A stretch of DNA of 21,453 nucleotides from an uncultured Lachnospiraceae bacterium (GTDB lineage: Bacteria; Bacillota; Clostridia; Lachnospirales; Lachnospiraceae), in assembly GCA_910583835.1 (NCBI GenBank), contig CAJTYM010000056.1, positions 1 to 21,453 of the forward strand, written 5' to 3'. The notes beneath the pieces were generated by a model. It was not told where the DNA came from and did no database searches. It saw only the letters and a program-made list of their open reading frames with translations. Both the position numbers and the translations under genes were made by a program. How positions within the stretch are numbered: position 1 is the stretch's first letter; the number at the start of each line of letters is the position of its first letter. This document shows positions 7,900 through 14,382 of this stretch, piece by piece.

Positions 7900-8142
7900 T
7901 TATCTTCCGTAAGAATCGCGGCAGTCAGAACCACTTGCGTTTGTGCTGTTCTGTGCATGTGTGTTCTTTGCATTGCTGTTGGTTCCGTTCTGGGAAGAAG
8001 TGTTCTTCGCATTCTGGGAAGAAGCATTTCTCGCATTGTTCTGAGAATTTGCATTTCTTGCGTTGTTCTGAGAATTTGCATTCTTGCTGCTGTTTTCATA
8101 GGAATTTGTTCCCTTGTTCTGCATGTCACTGTTTTTTGCCAT
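7900..8142 (-). CDS. Asn/Ser/Gln-rich repeat protein, possible gamma-type SASP-like spore protein
   Basis: An 80-residue, highly hydrophilic protein. Two exact copies of the 9-residue unit NANSQNNAR (residues 21-38) are followed by degenerate units (NASSQNAK, NTSSQN, NTHAQNST). Asn, Ser, Gln, Ala and Lys dominate and there is almost no hydrophobic residue, so no folded core is expected. A strong AGGAGG site lies 8 nt before the ATG, so the frame is very probably translated. The upstream promoter resembles forespore sigma-G sites. Composition, size and promoter recall gamma-type small acid-soluble spore proteins, which store amino acids. However, the GTEFASET-like segments and GPR protease site of Bacillus SspE are absent, so this is an analogy rather than proven homology. 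The C-terminus (CRDSYGR) has a single Cys. Confidence 0.7.
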   Translation of the reverse strand: MAKNSDMQNKGTNSYENSSKNANSQNNARNANSQNNARNASSQNAKNTSSQNGTNSNAKNTHAQNSTNASGSDCRDSYGR

Positions 8143-8174
8143 GATATTTTCCTCCTAAATTTTTAATGCAGTGT

Positions 8175-8205
8175 TAGTATCTGAAAGAACGCGGATTTTT
8201 ATGCA
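8175..8205 (-). promoter_or_regulatory. sigma-G-like (forespore) promoter
   Basis: Read leftward: -35 TGCATA (8200-8205), an 18-bp spacer, and -10 GATACTA (8175-8181). The Bacillus sigma-G consensus is about TGMATA-N17/18-CATWMTA, so only the first -10 base differs. No sigma-A promoter is evident here. It lies 33 bp before the start codon of the Asn-rich protein. Confidence 0.5.
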
Positions 8206-8237
8206 AAAAATTTTTTTCGATTTTTTTCAAATTATGC

Positions 8238-8266
8238 TTGCTTTTTTCGACAAGCTATGGTATAGT
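8238..8266 (+). promoter_or_regulatory. promoter of the orphan small RNA
   Basis: -35 TTGCTT (8238-8243), a 17-bp spacer, and -10 TATAGT (8261-8266). The predicted start is at about 8272, the base of the 5' hairpin of the RNA below. Confidence 0.6.
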
Positions 8267-8272
8267 ATCAAC

Positions 8273-8397
8273 TGTAAAGAGGATTTCACCTTCAGAAATT
8301 TCTTTTTACAAAAGTTATACCCCTTATTAATTATTTATACTCCCCTCATAGGAAAGACCAGTGGTTACCCCCACTGGTCTTTTCTCGTCTTATTTTT
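8273..8397 (+). ncRNA. candidate trans-acting small RNA with C-rich motifs
   Basis: A free-standing transcription unit of about 120 nt with its own promoter and terminator and no plausible reading frame. The RNA would have three parts. The first is a 15-bp 5' stem (8273-8287 with 8295-8310, one bulged U) and a 7-nt loop. The second is an A/U-rich unpaired stretch holding two C-rich words, ACCCCUU (8319-8325) and UCCCCUC (8341-8347). The third is a perfect 12-bp terminator stem. Unpaired C-rich words that can pair with Shine-Dalgarno sequences are the hallmark of Firmicutes RsaE/RoxS-type regulators. Similarity to those RNAs is architectural only. It may be an already catalogued Clostridiales RNA that I cannot name. 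Confidence 0.6.
8353..8397 (+). terminator. intrinsic terminator of the small RNA
   Basis: AAAGACCAGTGG (8353-8364) pairs perfectly with CCACTGGTCTTT (8371-8382) around a 6-nt loop. A T-rich tail (8380-8397) with two T-runs follows on the plus strand only. Confidence 0.85.
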
Positions 8398-8490
8398 TAG
8401 GAAACCCCTGTCACGCTAAAACGTAAGAGCACCTTCCTATAAGACAAAAAATATGCTTGCTTCTGGGTTATCAACCTCATCATGTTAACA

Positions 8491-8534
8491 AGAGGCCAGC
8501 CCATATCAAATGTAATTTGAATGGACAGGCCTCT
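8491..8534. terminator. imperfect 44-bp palindrome downstream of the cNMP-domain gene
   Basis: AGAGGCC (8491-8497) pairs with GGCCTCT (8528-8534). Inside, CCAT pairs with ATGG and CAAAT with ATTTG around a GTA loop. On the minus strand it is followed by TTGTTAAC, so it may terminate the cyclic-nucleotide-domain gene, although the T-run is weak. The rest of 8400-8610 shows no gene. Confidence 0.4.
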
Positions 8535-8610
8535 CATTTCCATGGCGTTCTGGACTGTTTTAAAATTTGAACGTTCTAAATTGCTATTCTCAGGGGGTTC
8601 TGAATAGTTA

Positions 8611-10887
8611 CTACAAGTCGTAATAATCCCAGTTGACGCGCAGTTCTTCGGTAATCTCGCCGCCTTTCTTCTGATAGCGGTCATACCAGAGTTCCACATG
8701 CCGCTTCTTGCGCTCTTTGAGAATCTCATATTTCTCGAAGATTGCACTGTACATGGGGTTTGCCCGAAGCAACATTCGGATTTCCCGATTAAACGGGCAG
8801 TAGCGGAAAATGATGTCGCGGGCAACCTTGTTCAGGCGGAAGCTTCCCTTAGACTCATAACGAATCCAGCTATGGTAATCACGTACAAAGACCTCTCGGA
8901 AATTATTCTTCGCCTTCGTCAGTGAATTCTTAATCTTATCTTTCGCATCCGGAGACAGATCATGGTTCTTCCGATAATATTGGATATAGTCATTATATTC
9001 GGAGGTCAGTGAAGGCTCTGTAATATCATTCCAGCGCACACCCTGAATTTTGCGGCACATCTCCCAACGGAACCTGCCAGATACCTCTATCATCAGTTCC
9101 TCCACGTCCACCACAGTGAAGATAGGGAAGATAAACCTCGCCGATGTATCCCTCTTGATTCCTGCGGTCTCCTGCCACATCATCGCTTTCGTCCCGGCAT
9201 TGGGCATAAGGATAATATTGGGCAGCACTTCTTTCTGTATCTGCTCCATATTGAGGTCGTGCTCCGGATCGGAGAAGCCAACTTCACGGTAGAACAAGGA
9301 GAAATCTACTTTACGGATTCCGTCAAGCGCATTGTTTGCCTTTTCCGCTGTAATCAACATGCTCTCCAAAGTACCGATAATATCATCCTCACAGAGAACC
9401 GGGCAGAATGTCGAAATCTTGCCATAGGTCGCACGATTCGTTGAGACAAACATATTCTTCATCTCAAAATCCACTTTCTCATGCCTGTCATCCGCCAGCT
9501 CCTTGACTTGGGCTGCCGTAATCTTGCCAGTCTTCTTCTGCTCATTCAGGTAGCTCAGGAAATCCATATCAAACTCATTCCTGGAAGGCTCATTCTCGCC
9601 ACGGTAGATGCTCATCAGCCATTCATAGATGGTAAATACATTATCCGATTTACAGATACTGAGATCCGCCACCATATCATAAAGGCTATGCGTGTTGTCT
9701 TCTCCGGCAAGTTCCTCGTCCATAAAGCCAAAATTCAGGAACATTTTTACTGCTGCCGGTATCTTGCCCTTTTTGAGGGTACGGTAAAATGACAGCTCAT
9801 AAATATCATAAAATCCCTGCGTAATCTGCCTGCGGAGCTTACGCACATCGTCCGAAGTGGCAAGCCGGTCCGGAAGGTTCTTATATTCCTGCAGGTCCTG
9901 ACGGAACTTCTCTGCTTTCTCCATGTCATACTCTGAATACGTCAGAATCTGCCCTAAATAATCTGTCCCCTCCTCATACTCCTCCTGCGTGTCGTCCACC
10001 CAGATATCCGTGTCTTCAAGCTCTACATTCTCATAGAAATCATAACTCTCATATTCCTGGAACCGCGTATCAAGCAATTTCTCATCGAACAGATGGCTTC
10101 CTCTGCAGAATTCCATAATCTCAGAAATCTTCTCAATGATTGGCTCCATGTCCACACCAGTGCTGGCAGCTTTGCGCGCCAGGTCAAAATACATCTGAAA
10201 CAGGTCCTCCCCGCCTGCAGAGAGCAAGAGCTCTTTGTGCGCATTGAGATAATCCTTAAGCTCCTCAATCAATGATACTGCCCTCTTCATCCAGCAGACC
10301 GCATTCTGGATTTCGCCTATGCCAATCGCATAATCCCGCCCCATCATCTGGTCCATATATTTGAGGGAAAATGTAGCCATCCGCGCATAATACTCCAAGG
10401 TCCAGCGCTCAATAGGAGTCTCCAAAACTACCGGCGGCATGGTCGTCACCTGTTTGAACGGTTTTGCCGGAATCTGGTAATCATTGCACAGTTTCTCATA
10501 TTCGCCATAGTAATTCATCACTGTGACATAATATGTCTTTGCGCTCTTGAGAAAAGTTCCATAACGTCCCAGCATGTTCGCCGCCTTGCGCACGGCGCCC
10601 ATCGTAAACACCGCCACATATTTCTCATCAGAGGCAAAAATTTTCTTATAATCCTCGGTATTGCGGTAGGGATAGGCATAGAGCACGCAGTCCGTGTTTG
10701 CCACATAATCACAGAGATAAACGCCGGAAGCGCTCTCCATCAATCCGACAATGCTGCCCGACTCCATATCAATTTCATCATTCTTATACACAGCACGGAC
10801 GCTTCCCTGCAGGATTACGAACAGTCCTTTGATTTTTTCTCCTTTTTTCAAAAAATGCCTGCCCTTGCTAACTTTAACCGTTTCCAT
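8611..10887 (-). CDS. large protein with N-terminal cyclic-nucleotide-binding-like domain and unknown C-terminal region
   Basis: A 758-residue soluble protein. Residues 1-90 fit a CAP-type beta-roll (FLKKGEKIKGLFVILQGSV, then ESGSIVGLMES). The phosphate-binding cassette lacks the usual GE...R-[ST]-A arginine, so cyclic nucleotide binding is doubtful. The rest is helical and charged with an acidic linker near 300-325. A conserved-looking C-terminal block contains RWEMCRKIQG, SLTSEYNDYIQYYRKN and IIFRYCPFN. No winged-helix DNA-binding domain, kinase, cyclase or membrane segment is seen, so it is not an ordinary Crp/Fnr regulator. The start has a strong AGGAGGAACGT site. It lies 22 bp after the HAAS membrane protein and is probably co-transcribed with it. 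I cannot assign a function. Confidence 0.85.
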   Translation of the reverse strand: METVKVSKGRHFLKKGEKIKGLFVILQGSVRAVYKNDEIDMESGSIVGLMESASGVYLCDYVANTDCVLYAYPYRNTEDYKKIFASDEKYVAVFTMGAVRKAANMLGRYGTFLKSAKTYYVTVMNYYGEYEKLCNDYQIPAKPFKQVTTMPPVVLETPIERWTLEYYARMATFSLKYMDQMMGRDYAIGIGEIQNAVCWMKRAVSLIEELKDYLNAHKELLLSAGGEDLFQMYFDLARKAASTGVDMEPIIEKISEIMEFCRGSHLFDEKLLDTRFQEYESYDFYENVELEDTDIWVDDTQEEYEEGTDYLGQILTYSEYDMEKAEKFRQDLQEYKNLPDRLATSDDVRKLRRQITQGFYDIYELSFYRTLKKGKIPAAVKMFLNFGFMDEELAGEDNTHSLYDMVADLSICKSDNVFTIYEWLMSIYRGENEPSRNEFDMDFLSYLNEQKKTGKITAAQVKELADDRHEKVDFEMKNMFVSTNRATYGKISTFCPVLCEDDIIGTLESMLITAEKANNALDGIRKVDFSLFYREVGFSDPEHDLNMEQIQKEVLPNIILMPNAGTKAMMWQETAGIKRDTSARFIFPIFTVVDVEELMIEVSGRFRWEMCRKIQGVRWNDITEPSLTSEYNDYIQYYRKNHDLSPDAKDKIKNSLTKAKNNFREVFVRDYHSWIRYESKGSFRLNKVARDIIFRYCPFNREIRMLLRANPMYSAIFEKYEILKERKKRHVELWYDRYQKKGGEITEELRVNWDYYDL

Positions 10888-10909
10888 ACGTTCCTCCTAT
10901 ATCGTCGTT

Positions 10910-11374
10910 TTACCTTTTATTTCCAAAAAACAGGGAATATATTAAAAATATTATGATGATTGGCACTAAAATGGGAAGCAAAAACGCAATCACGTTCGCC
11001 ACTACCACAATAACCAAGATTGCTACTGCAATCAGCAGAAGCTTACCATACCACGAATTCAGTCTCAGTCCTCTGGATTTCTGTTCCCTGAAATCATCCG
11101 TATAACTTCCTCCGGCGGACTCTGCCTGTCCATAACTGCCTGTGTAATACGTGCTGCCGGCAGCCCTGCCAAAAGAATCCGTTGTATCTATCAATGTCTT
11201 GGCAATCAGCCGGGGACTTCCCAACCGGCCGATAACTTCCTGCTCGCTGCTGCCTTTGCGCACTTCTTCCATAATATAAGTATCATAATACCGGACATTT
11301 TCATTGATTGCCGTCTGGCTCAGCTGCCCTTGCAGCGCAAGCCGCAAATCCTGCAAAAATTCCTGCCTTGTCAT
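10910..11374 (-). CDS. HAAS-domain (DUF1700-like) membrane protein
   Basis: A 154-residue protein. The N-terminal 60 residues (MTRQEFLQDLRLALQG through IGRLGSPRLIAKTLI) match the HAAS/DUF1700 helical domain. A Gly/Ser/Tyr-rich linker follows, then a hydrophobic region at about 110-148 long enough for two tight or one long membrane segment, and a short basic tail. HAAS proteins often pair with PadR-type repressors or act as modulators of membrane or sigma-factor systems; no PadR gene is adjacent here. AGGAGA lies 8 nt before the ATG. It is the first gene of a two-gene unit with the cNMP-domain protein, suggesting a membrane link for that protein. Confidence 0.8.
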   Translation of the reverse strand: MTRQEFLQDLRLALQGQLSQTAINENVRYYDTYIMEEVRKGSSEQEVIGRLGSPRLIAKTLIDTTDSFGRAAGSTYYTGSYGQAESAGGSYTDDFREQKSRGLRLNSWYGKLLLIAVAILVIVVVANVIAFLLPILVPIIIIFLIYSLFFGNKR

Positions 11375-11420
11375 GAAAGTTCTCCTAAATTTTTCTTCCT
11401 ATAGAGTTCCAAACAATTAC

Positions 11421-11429
11421 ATTCTAGCA
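11421..11429 (-). promoter_or_regulatory. extended -10 promoter of the HAAS gene
   Basis: TGCTAGAAT on the minus strand is an extended -10 element (TGN plus TAGAAT), 47 bp before the HAAS start codon. No convincing -35 box is present. Confidence 0.4.
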
Positions 11430-11480
11430 TAGAATAGAAATTTTTTCATCACTATTTTAGAAAAATTTTTTTTAAATCCC

Positions 11481-11509
11481 TTGACAAAAACAAAAAACTA
11501 ATGTAACAT
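11481..11509 (+). promoter_or_regulatory. promoter of tRNA-Arg
   Basis: -35 TTGACA (11481-11486), a 17-bp spacer, and -10 TAACAT (11504-11509), 28 bp before the tRNA. Confidence 0.75.
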
Positions 11510-11536
11510 ATAGAACGTTCGATACAACAATATTAT

Positions 11537-11610
11537 GTGTGTGTAGCTCAGCTGGATAGAGCACTTGGCTACGGACCAAGGTGTCGGGAGTTCGAATCTT
11601 CTCACGCACG
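11537..11610 (+). tRNA. tRNA-Arg (ACG)
   Basis: A 74-nt cloverleaf with acceptor GTGTGTG/CACGCAC (one G-U), discriminator G, and anticodon stem CTTGG/CCAAG with loop CTACGGA (anticodon ACG, presumably read as inosine). CCA is not encoded. It is a single-gene unit with its own promoter and terminator. Confidence 0.97.
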
Positions 11611-11614
11611 TAAC

Positions 11615-11645
11615 AAAACCGGAAAGCATCAGCTTTCCGGTTTTT
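11615..11645. terminator. bidirectional intrinsic terminator
   Basis: AAAACCGGAAAGC (11615-11627) pairs with GCTTTCCGGTTTT (11632-11644) around ATCA. T-runs follow on both strands. It ends the tRNA-Arg transcript rightward and serves the leftward 126-residue gene, whose stop is 15 bp away. Confidence 0.9.
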
Positions 11646-11659
11646 CATTGCCAATAGGA

Positions 11660-12040
11660 TTATTGTTCTGTCATCTCTTTCACGAGGTCAACCATCGGCA
11701 TAATGCATTCCTTGAGGACGCCTTTCACGCTGTGCTCCAGCACGCCCAGAGGTTCATGGCAGCTGAGCGTAAGGGAATCATCCTCCTCAATCAATGCTTC
11801 CACCTCAAACTCCAGCTTCTCATGGACAAGCTCTTTGGATTTGTCGTCAAATTTACCGCCCAGCCCGATGACCTGAATCAGCACATCGGCATCCTTAATC
11901 TCCAGAAAGACTTTCATCTGTTTGCCGAGGTCCGCGCGAATCATGCAGCCATTGCCTTTCACTGCGCCCACCAAATCCCATCCGGTGTACTCTTTCGTCT
12001 CATTCATGATTTTTTCTGCGGTTTTTACTATCTGCTTCAT
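11660..12040 (-). CDS. uncharacterised 126-residue cytoplasmic protein
   Basis: I do not recognise this gene. The 126-residue product is acidic, with no signal peptide, membrane segment or cofactor motif. It alternates an N-terminal helix (MKQIVKTAEKIMNETKEY), beta-like stretches (CMIRADLG, KVFLEIKDADVLIQVIGLGG), an acidic helix and a final helix with Met and Val. That alpha-beta-alpha pattern recalls small chaperone-like or YbjN-like folds, but the similarity is only by eye. AAAGGAAA about 8 nt before the ATG supports translation. It stands alone between the tRNA-Arg terminator and the GH42 gene. Confidence 0.7.
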   Translation of the reverse strand: MKQIVKTAEKIMNETKEYTGWDLVGAVKGNGCMIRADLGKQMKVFLEIKDADVLIQVIGLGGKFDDKSKELVHEKLEFEVEALIEEDDSLTLSCHEPLGVLEHSVKGVLKECIMPMVDLVKEMTEQ

Positions 12041-12110
12041 GTTTCATTTCCTTTCAATTTAAATTTAGATTTTATTTTCAATATTGATACCTGTATTTTG
12101 GGCTTAACTT

Positions 12111-12207
12111 AAAATTATATTTTTATTGTCAGTATCTGCATCTCATATGGCTGCAACTAAAAATTATATTTCCATTGTCAGAACCTGTGTCTCATATGGC
12201 TGCAGTT
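12111..12207. repeat. tandem duplication of the GH42 gene terminus
   Basis: The 48-bp segments 12111-12158 and 12160-12207 are aligned without gaps at a 49-bp offset and match at about 40 of 48 positions. The right copy is the true gene end, coding LQPYETQVLTMEI then stop. The left copy, just past the stop, would code LQPYEMQILTIKI then stop in the equivalent frame. It is therefore a non-translated relic of a second gene end. Confidence 0.85.
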
Positions 12208-14155
12208 TTCCTGCCTGCTGCCCTTTCAGCAGCCGGTAATGTTCTGGCGTTTGATAGCTCCTCGGTTCTCCAGCATGGTTGAGCACAAACAGGAAACGCG
12301 CCCTGTCATTCTGCCGGACTGTGCACTCCACATCCGCTACCGGCGGTAAAATCGGCCGAACCCCGGCAGTGTCACAAATCTGTGCCAGCAGCCTGTCCAT
12401 CAGCGCCTCTCCCGGTTCCGTGCCTACATAATAGCAAATCCCTTCCCCATAAGGATGCGCTGTTATGCACGGCTCTCCCGCGTAAAACTCGCTGGCATAG
12501 TTCGCCAGTATTTCTGTGCCGGGCCAAAGGCGTAGCAAGTCGCTCCAGATATTCGCCGCAAACTCTTCCTCCCCGAACCGCACTTTTACCTGCGTGTCAC
12601 GGAGACAGTCATAATCAAGCACCTCCACCCCGGCAGCTTCGCTGAGCCTGCCCGGCAGTTCACGCTCCGTCATGCAGAGGTTCGTCTTATCCTTTACGCC
12701 AGTGCGCATGGTCAGCAGCAAATGCCCTCCCTGTCTGACAAAGTCAAGATATTTCTGCTCCAGCTCCGGGGACATAATGTACTGCAGCGGCGCCAGCAAC
12801 AGCTTATATTTAGAGAAATCCCCATGTTCCGGCACAAAATCAGCCGGAACATTCCTCTCACACAGAGCACGATAATATTTCTGCACCTGCCCGGTATAAC
12901 TTAAATCCCTGTGATGGGGCTGGATCTGGAATGCGTACTCCTGCTCGAAAGAAAAGACAATGCCGACTTGTACCTGGGGCATGCTTCCATGCAGCAGCTC
13001 CATCAAAGGATTGACTTCATGAATGAAATCCTGCAATTCTTCATATCTCCTGCCGGGATTCCCACTGTGGGGAAGGATGCCGTGCCAATACTGCTCGGTC
13101 CCCATGGCACAAGTCCGCCAGCGGAAGAAGACAACAGCGTCCGCACCATGGGCAATGGACTGCATCGCCCATAAGGAGAGCTGTCCCGGGGCAGGCGCCC
13201 TGCCCATAATTTCCCAGCCAGTGATTCCAGACTGCTGCTCTATAATCCAGAAAGGCTGGTTTTTATAACTACGCACCACATCCAACGTTGCTGCCAGGAT
13301 ATGATTGCTCTCATGTGGCGTCTTGGGCAGATAGAATCCGCCCGGATACTGGTCATGGGAGACAAAATCCAGAAGTTCTCCCAGCTTATAATAGTCCACC
13401 TTATCGGCAAAACCCATGTAATTATGCGTGATAAACTGATTCTTTGCGTATTTGCGGATTATTTCAACCTGTTCCCTGGTGAAATCCACAATCAAATCGG
13501 AACAGAACCGCTTCCAGTCCAGCATGGCGGAAGGATTTTCCCCTGTCACGGTAATGCGCGGCGCAGTCACCTCCGCAAAATCATTGTACTCCTGGCTCCA
13601 GAAAGCAGTTCCCCATGCCCGGTTCAGTTCCTCCGTTGTCTGATATTTCCGGCGCAGCCATGCTTGAAAATGCTGCCTGCAGCTTGCACAGGTACAGAGC
13701 TCCTGATGGCTGTTGCCAAGCTCATTGTCCGGCTGCCAGCCGATGACGTAGGGATTCTGCCCATAATGCTCTGCCATCTTGGTAACCAGCTTGCGAATAT
13801 ATGAGCGATAAGTGGGATTGGACTGACAGTCATGATGCCTGCCGCCAAAGCCGCGGACACGCCCCTCCCGGTCCATAGGCAGAATGTCCGGGTGCTTATG
13901 GACCATCCATGCGGGCGGCGCCGCTGTCGGCGTACCCACAATCGTATATATTCCCTTTCTGCCCAACAGCTCAATCGCTTCATCCAGCCAGCCAAAATCA
14001 AACACATCTTCCCTTGGCTGCAGCTTATGCCAGGAAAATTCAGCCATGCGCACCATCTGGATTCCCATGTCCCGCATCAGGTCGGCATCCTTAGCCCAGC
14101 GCGCCCGCTCCCAGTGTTCTGGATAGTAGTCTACCCCAAAATGCAACTGTTCCAT
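12164..14155 (-). CDS. GH42 beta-galactosidase
   Basis: This 663-residue family 42 glycoside hydrolase hydrolyses beta-galactosides, in gut bacteria often plant or milk galacto-oligosaccharides. It has no signal peptide and is thus intracellular. The TIM barrel starts FGVDYYPEHW. The acid/base is E145 (QPDNELGN) and the probable nucleophile is E306 (IIEQQSG). C110, C154, C156 and C159 reproduce the four-cysteine zinc site spacing of the Thermus A4 enzyme. Trimerisation and C-terminal beta domains follow after about 380. The ATG at 14155 is chosen for its AGGAGG at 6 nt; the frame is open to a GTG at 14206. No transporter or regulator gene for it is adjacent. Upstream lie a hairpin and a possible leader peptide, and downstream a relic of a duplicated gene end. 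Confidence 0.95.
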   Translation of the reverse strand: MEQLHFGVDYYPEHWERARWAKDADLMRDMGIQMVRMAEFSWHKLQPREDVFDFGWLDEAIELLGRKGIYTIVGTPTAAPPAWMVHKHPDILPMDREGRVRGFGGRHHDCQSNPTYRSYIRKLVTKMAEHYGQNPYVIGWQPDNELGNSHQELCTCASCRQHFQAWLRRKYQTTEELNRAWGTAFWSQEYNDFAEVTAPRITVTGENPSAMLDWKRFCSDLIVDFTREQVEIIRKYAKNQFITHNYMGFADKVDYYKLGELLDFVSHDQYPGGFYLPKTPHESNHILAATLDVVRSYKNQPFWIIEQQSGITGWEIMGRAPAPGQLSLWAMQSIAHGADAVVFFRWRTCAMGTEQYWHGILPHSGNPGRRYEELQDFIHEVNPLMELLHGSMPQVQVGIVFSFEQEYAFQIQPHHRDLSYTGQVQKYYRALCERNVPADFVPEHGDFSKYKLLLAPLQYIMSPELEQKYLDFVRQGGHLLLTMRTGVKDKTNLCMTERELPGRLSEAAGVEVLDYDCLRDTQVKVRFGEEEFAANIWSDLLRLWPGTEILANYASEFYAGEPCITAHPYGEGICYYVGTEPGEALMDRLLAQICDTAGVRPILPPVADVECTVRQNDRARFLFVLNHAGEPRSYQTPEHYRLLKGQQAGKLQPYETQVLTMEI

Positions 14156-14191
14156 CCCTTTCCTCCTAGTATGATAATGGTATCGGCACGC

Positions 14192-14256
14192 GACGCTTTG
14201 CGTCACCTGCCAGTTCGTTGGAAGGCATCTTTAAAAATGCTTCGCATTTGCCTTCC
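14192..14256. repeat. hairpins in the GH42 leader
   Basis: Two stems lie between the asnA promoter region and the GH42 start. GACGC/GCGTC has a 3-nt loop (14192-14204). A larger stem pairs GGAAGGCA (14220-14227) with TGCCTTCC (14249-14256) and encloses AATGC/GCATT (14236-14248). On the minus strand the larger stem covers the start codon and the edge of the ribosome binding site of the 14-codon frame described next. Confidence 0.6.
14203..14247 (-). CDS. possible 14-residue leader peptide before GH42
   Basis: A tiny frame (MRSIFKDAFQRTGR, stop TGA) has a full AGGAGG 7 nt before its ATG, a better site than many real genes. Its TGA overlaps, as GTGA, a GTG that is in frame with the GH42 gene. 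Either this is a leader peptide controlling downstream translation through the surrounding hairpin, or the sequence belongs to an intergenic repeat family that carries an AGGAGG by chance. Confidence 0.35.
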   Translation of the reverse strand: MRSIFKDAFQRTGR

Positions 14257-14315
14257 TCCTTAACCTTATTCACAGACTATTCTCTCATATCTTGGCAAAA
14301 ACTACAACTTACTTA

Positions 14316-14344
14316 TTGAAAAAAAATAGCGCCAAGCATATAAT
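14316..14344 (+). promoter_or_regulatory. sigma-A promoter of asnA
   Basis: -35 TTGAAA (14316-14321), a 17-bp spacer, and -10 TATAAT (14339-14344), 38 bp before the asnA start codon. Confidence 0.85.
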
Positions 14345-14382
14345 GTAAAAGAAAATCAAAAAATCTGACGAGGAGATAATTT

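Noticed and set aside
7819..8166. Rightward hydrophobic-looking 115-codon frame (Cys/Val/Ile-rich)
   Set aside because: It is the antisense shadow of the Asn-rich repeat gene. Asn and Ser codons read backwards give Val, Ile and Cys. No ribosome binding site.
8397..8825. Leftward 142-codon frame overlapping the end of the cNMP-domain gene
   Set aside because: Half of it is a shadow of the 758-residue gene in another frame. The remainder has no ribosome binding site and crosses the palindrome at 8491-8534.
11511..11522. GAACGTTC words near 11513 and 8571 as LexA/SOS boxes
   Set aside because: The Firmicutes LexA box needs a 4-bp gap between GAAC and GTTC. These are contiguous and not placed over promoters of SOS genes.
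12062..12109. Third copy of the GH42 terminal repeat
   Set aside because: Its end is in phase (49 bp) and a few words agree, but gap-free identity is only about half, so it is not called as a repeat copy.
14156..14206. GH42 start at the upstream GTG (17 extra residues)
   Set aside because: The added residues are encoded by a hairpin region and the ATG at 14155 has an ideal AGGAGG. GH42 proteins normally start just before FGVDYYPE.
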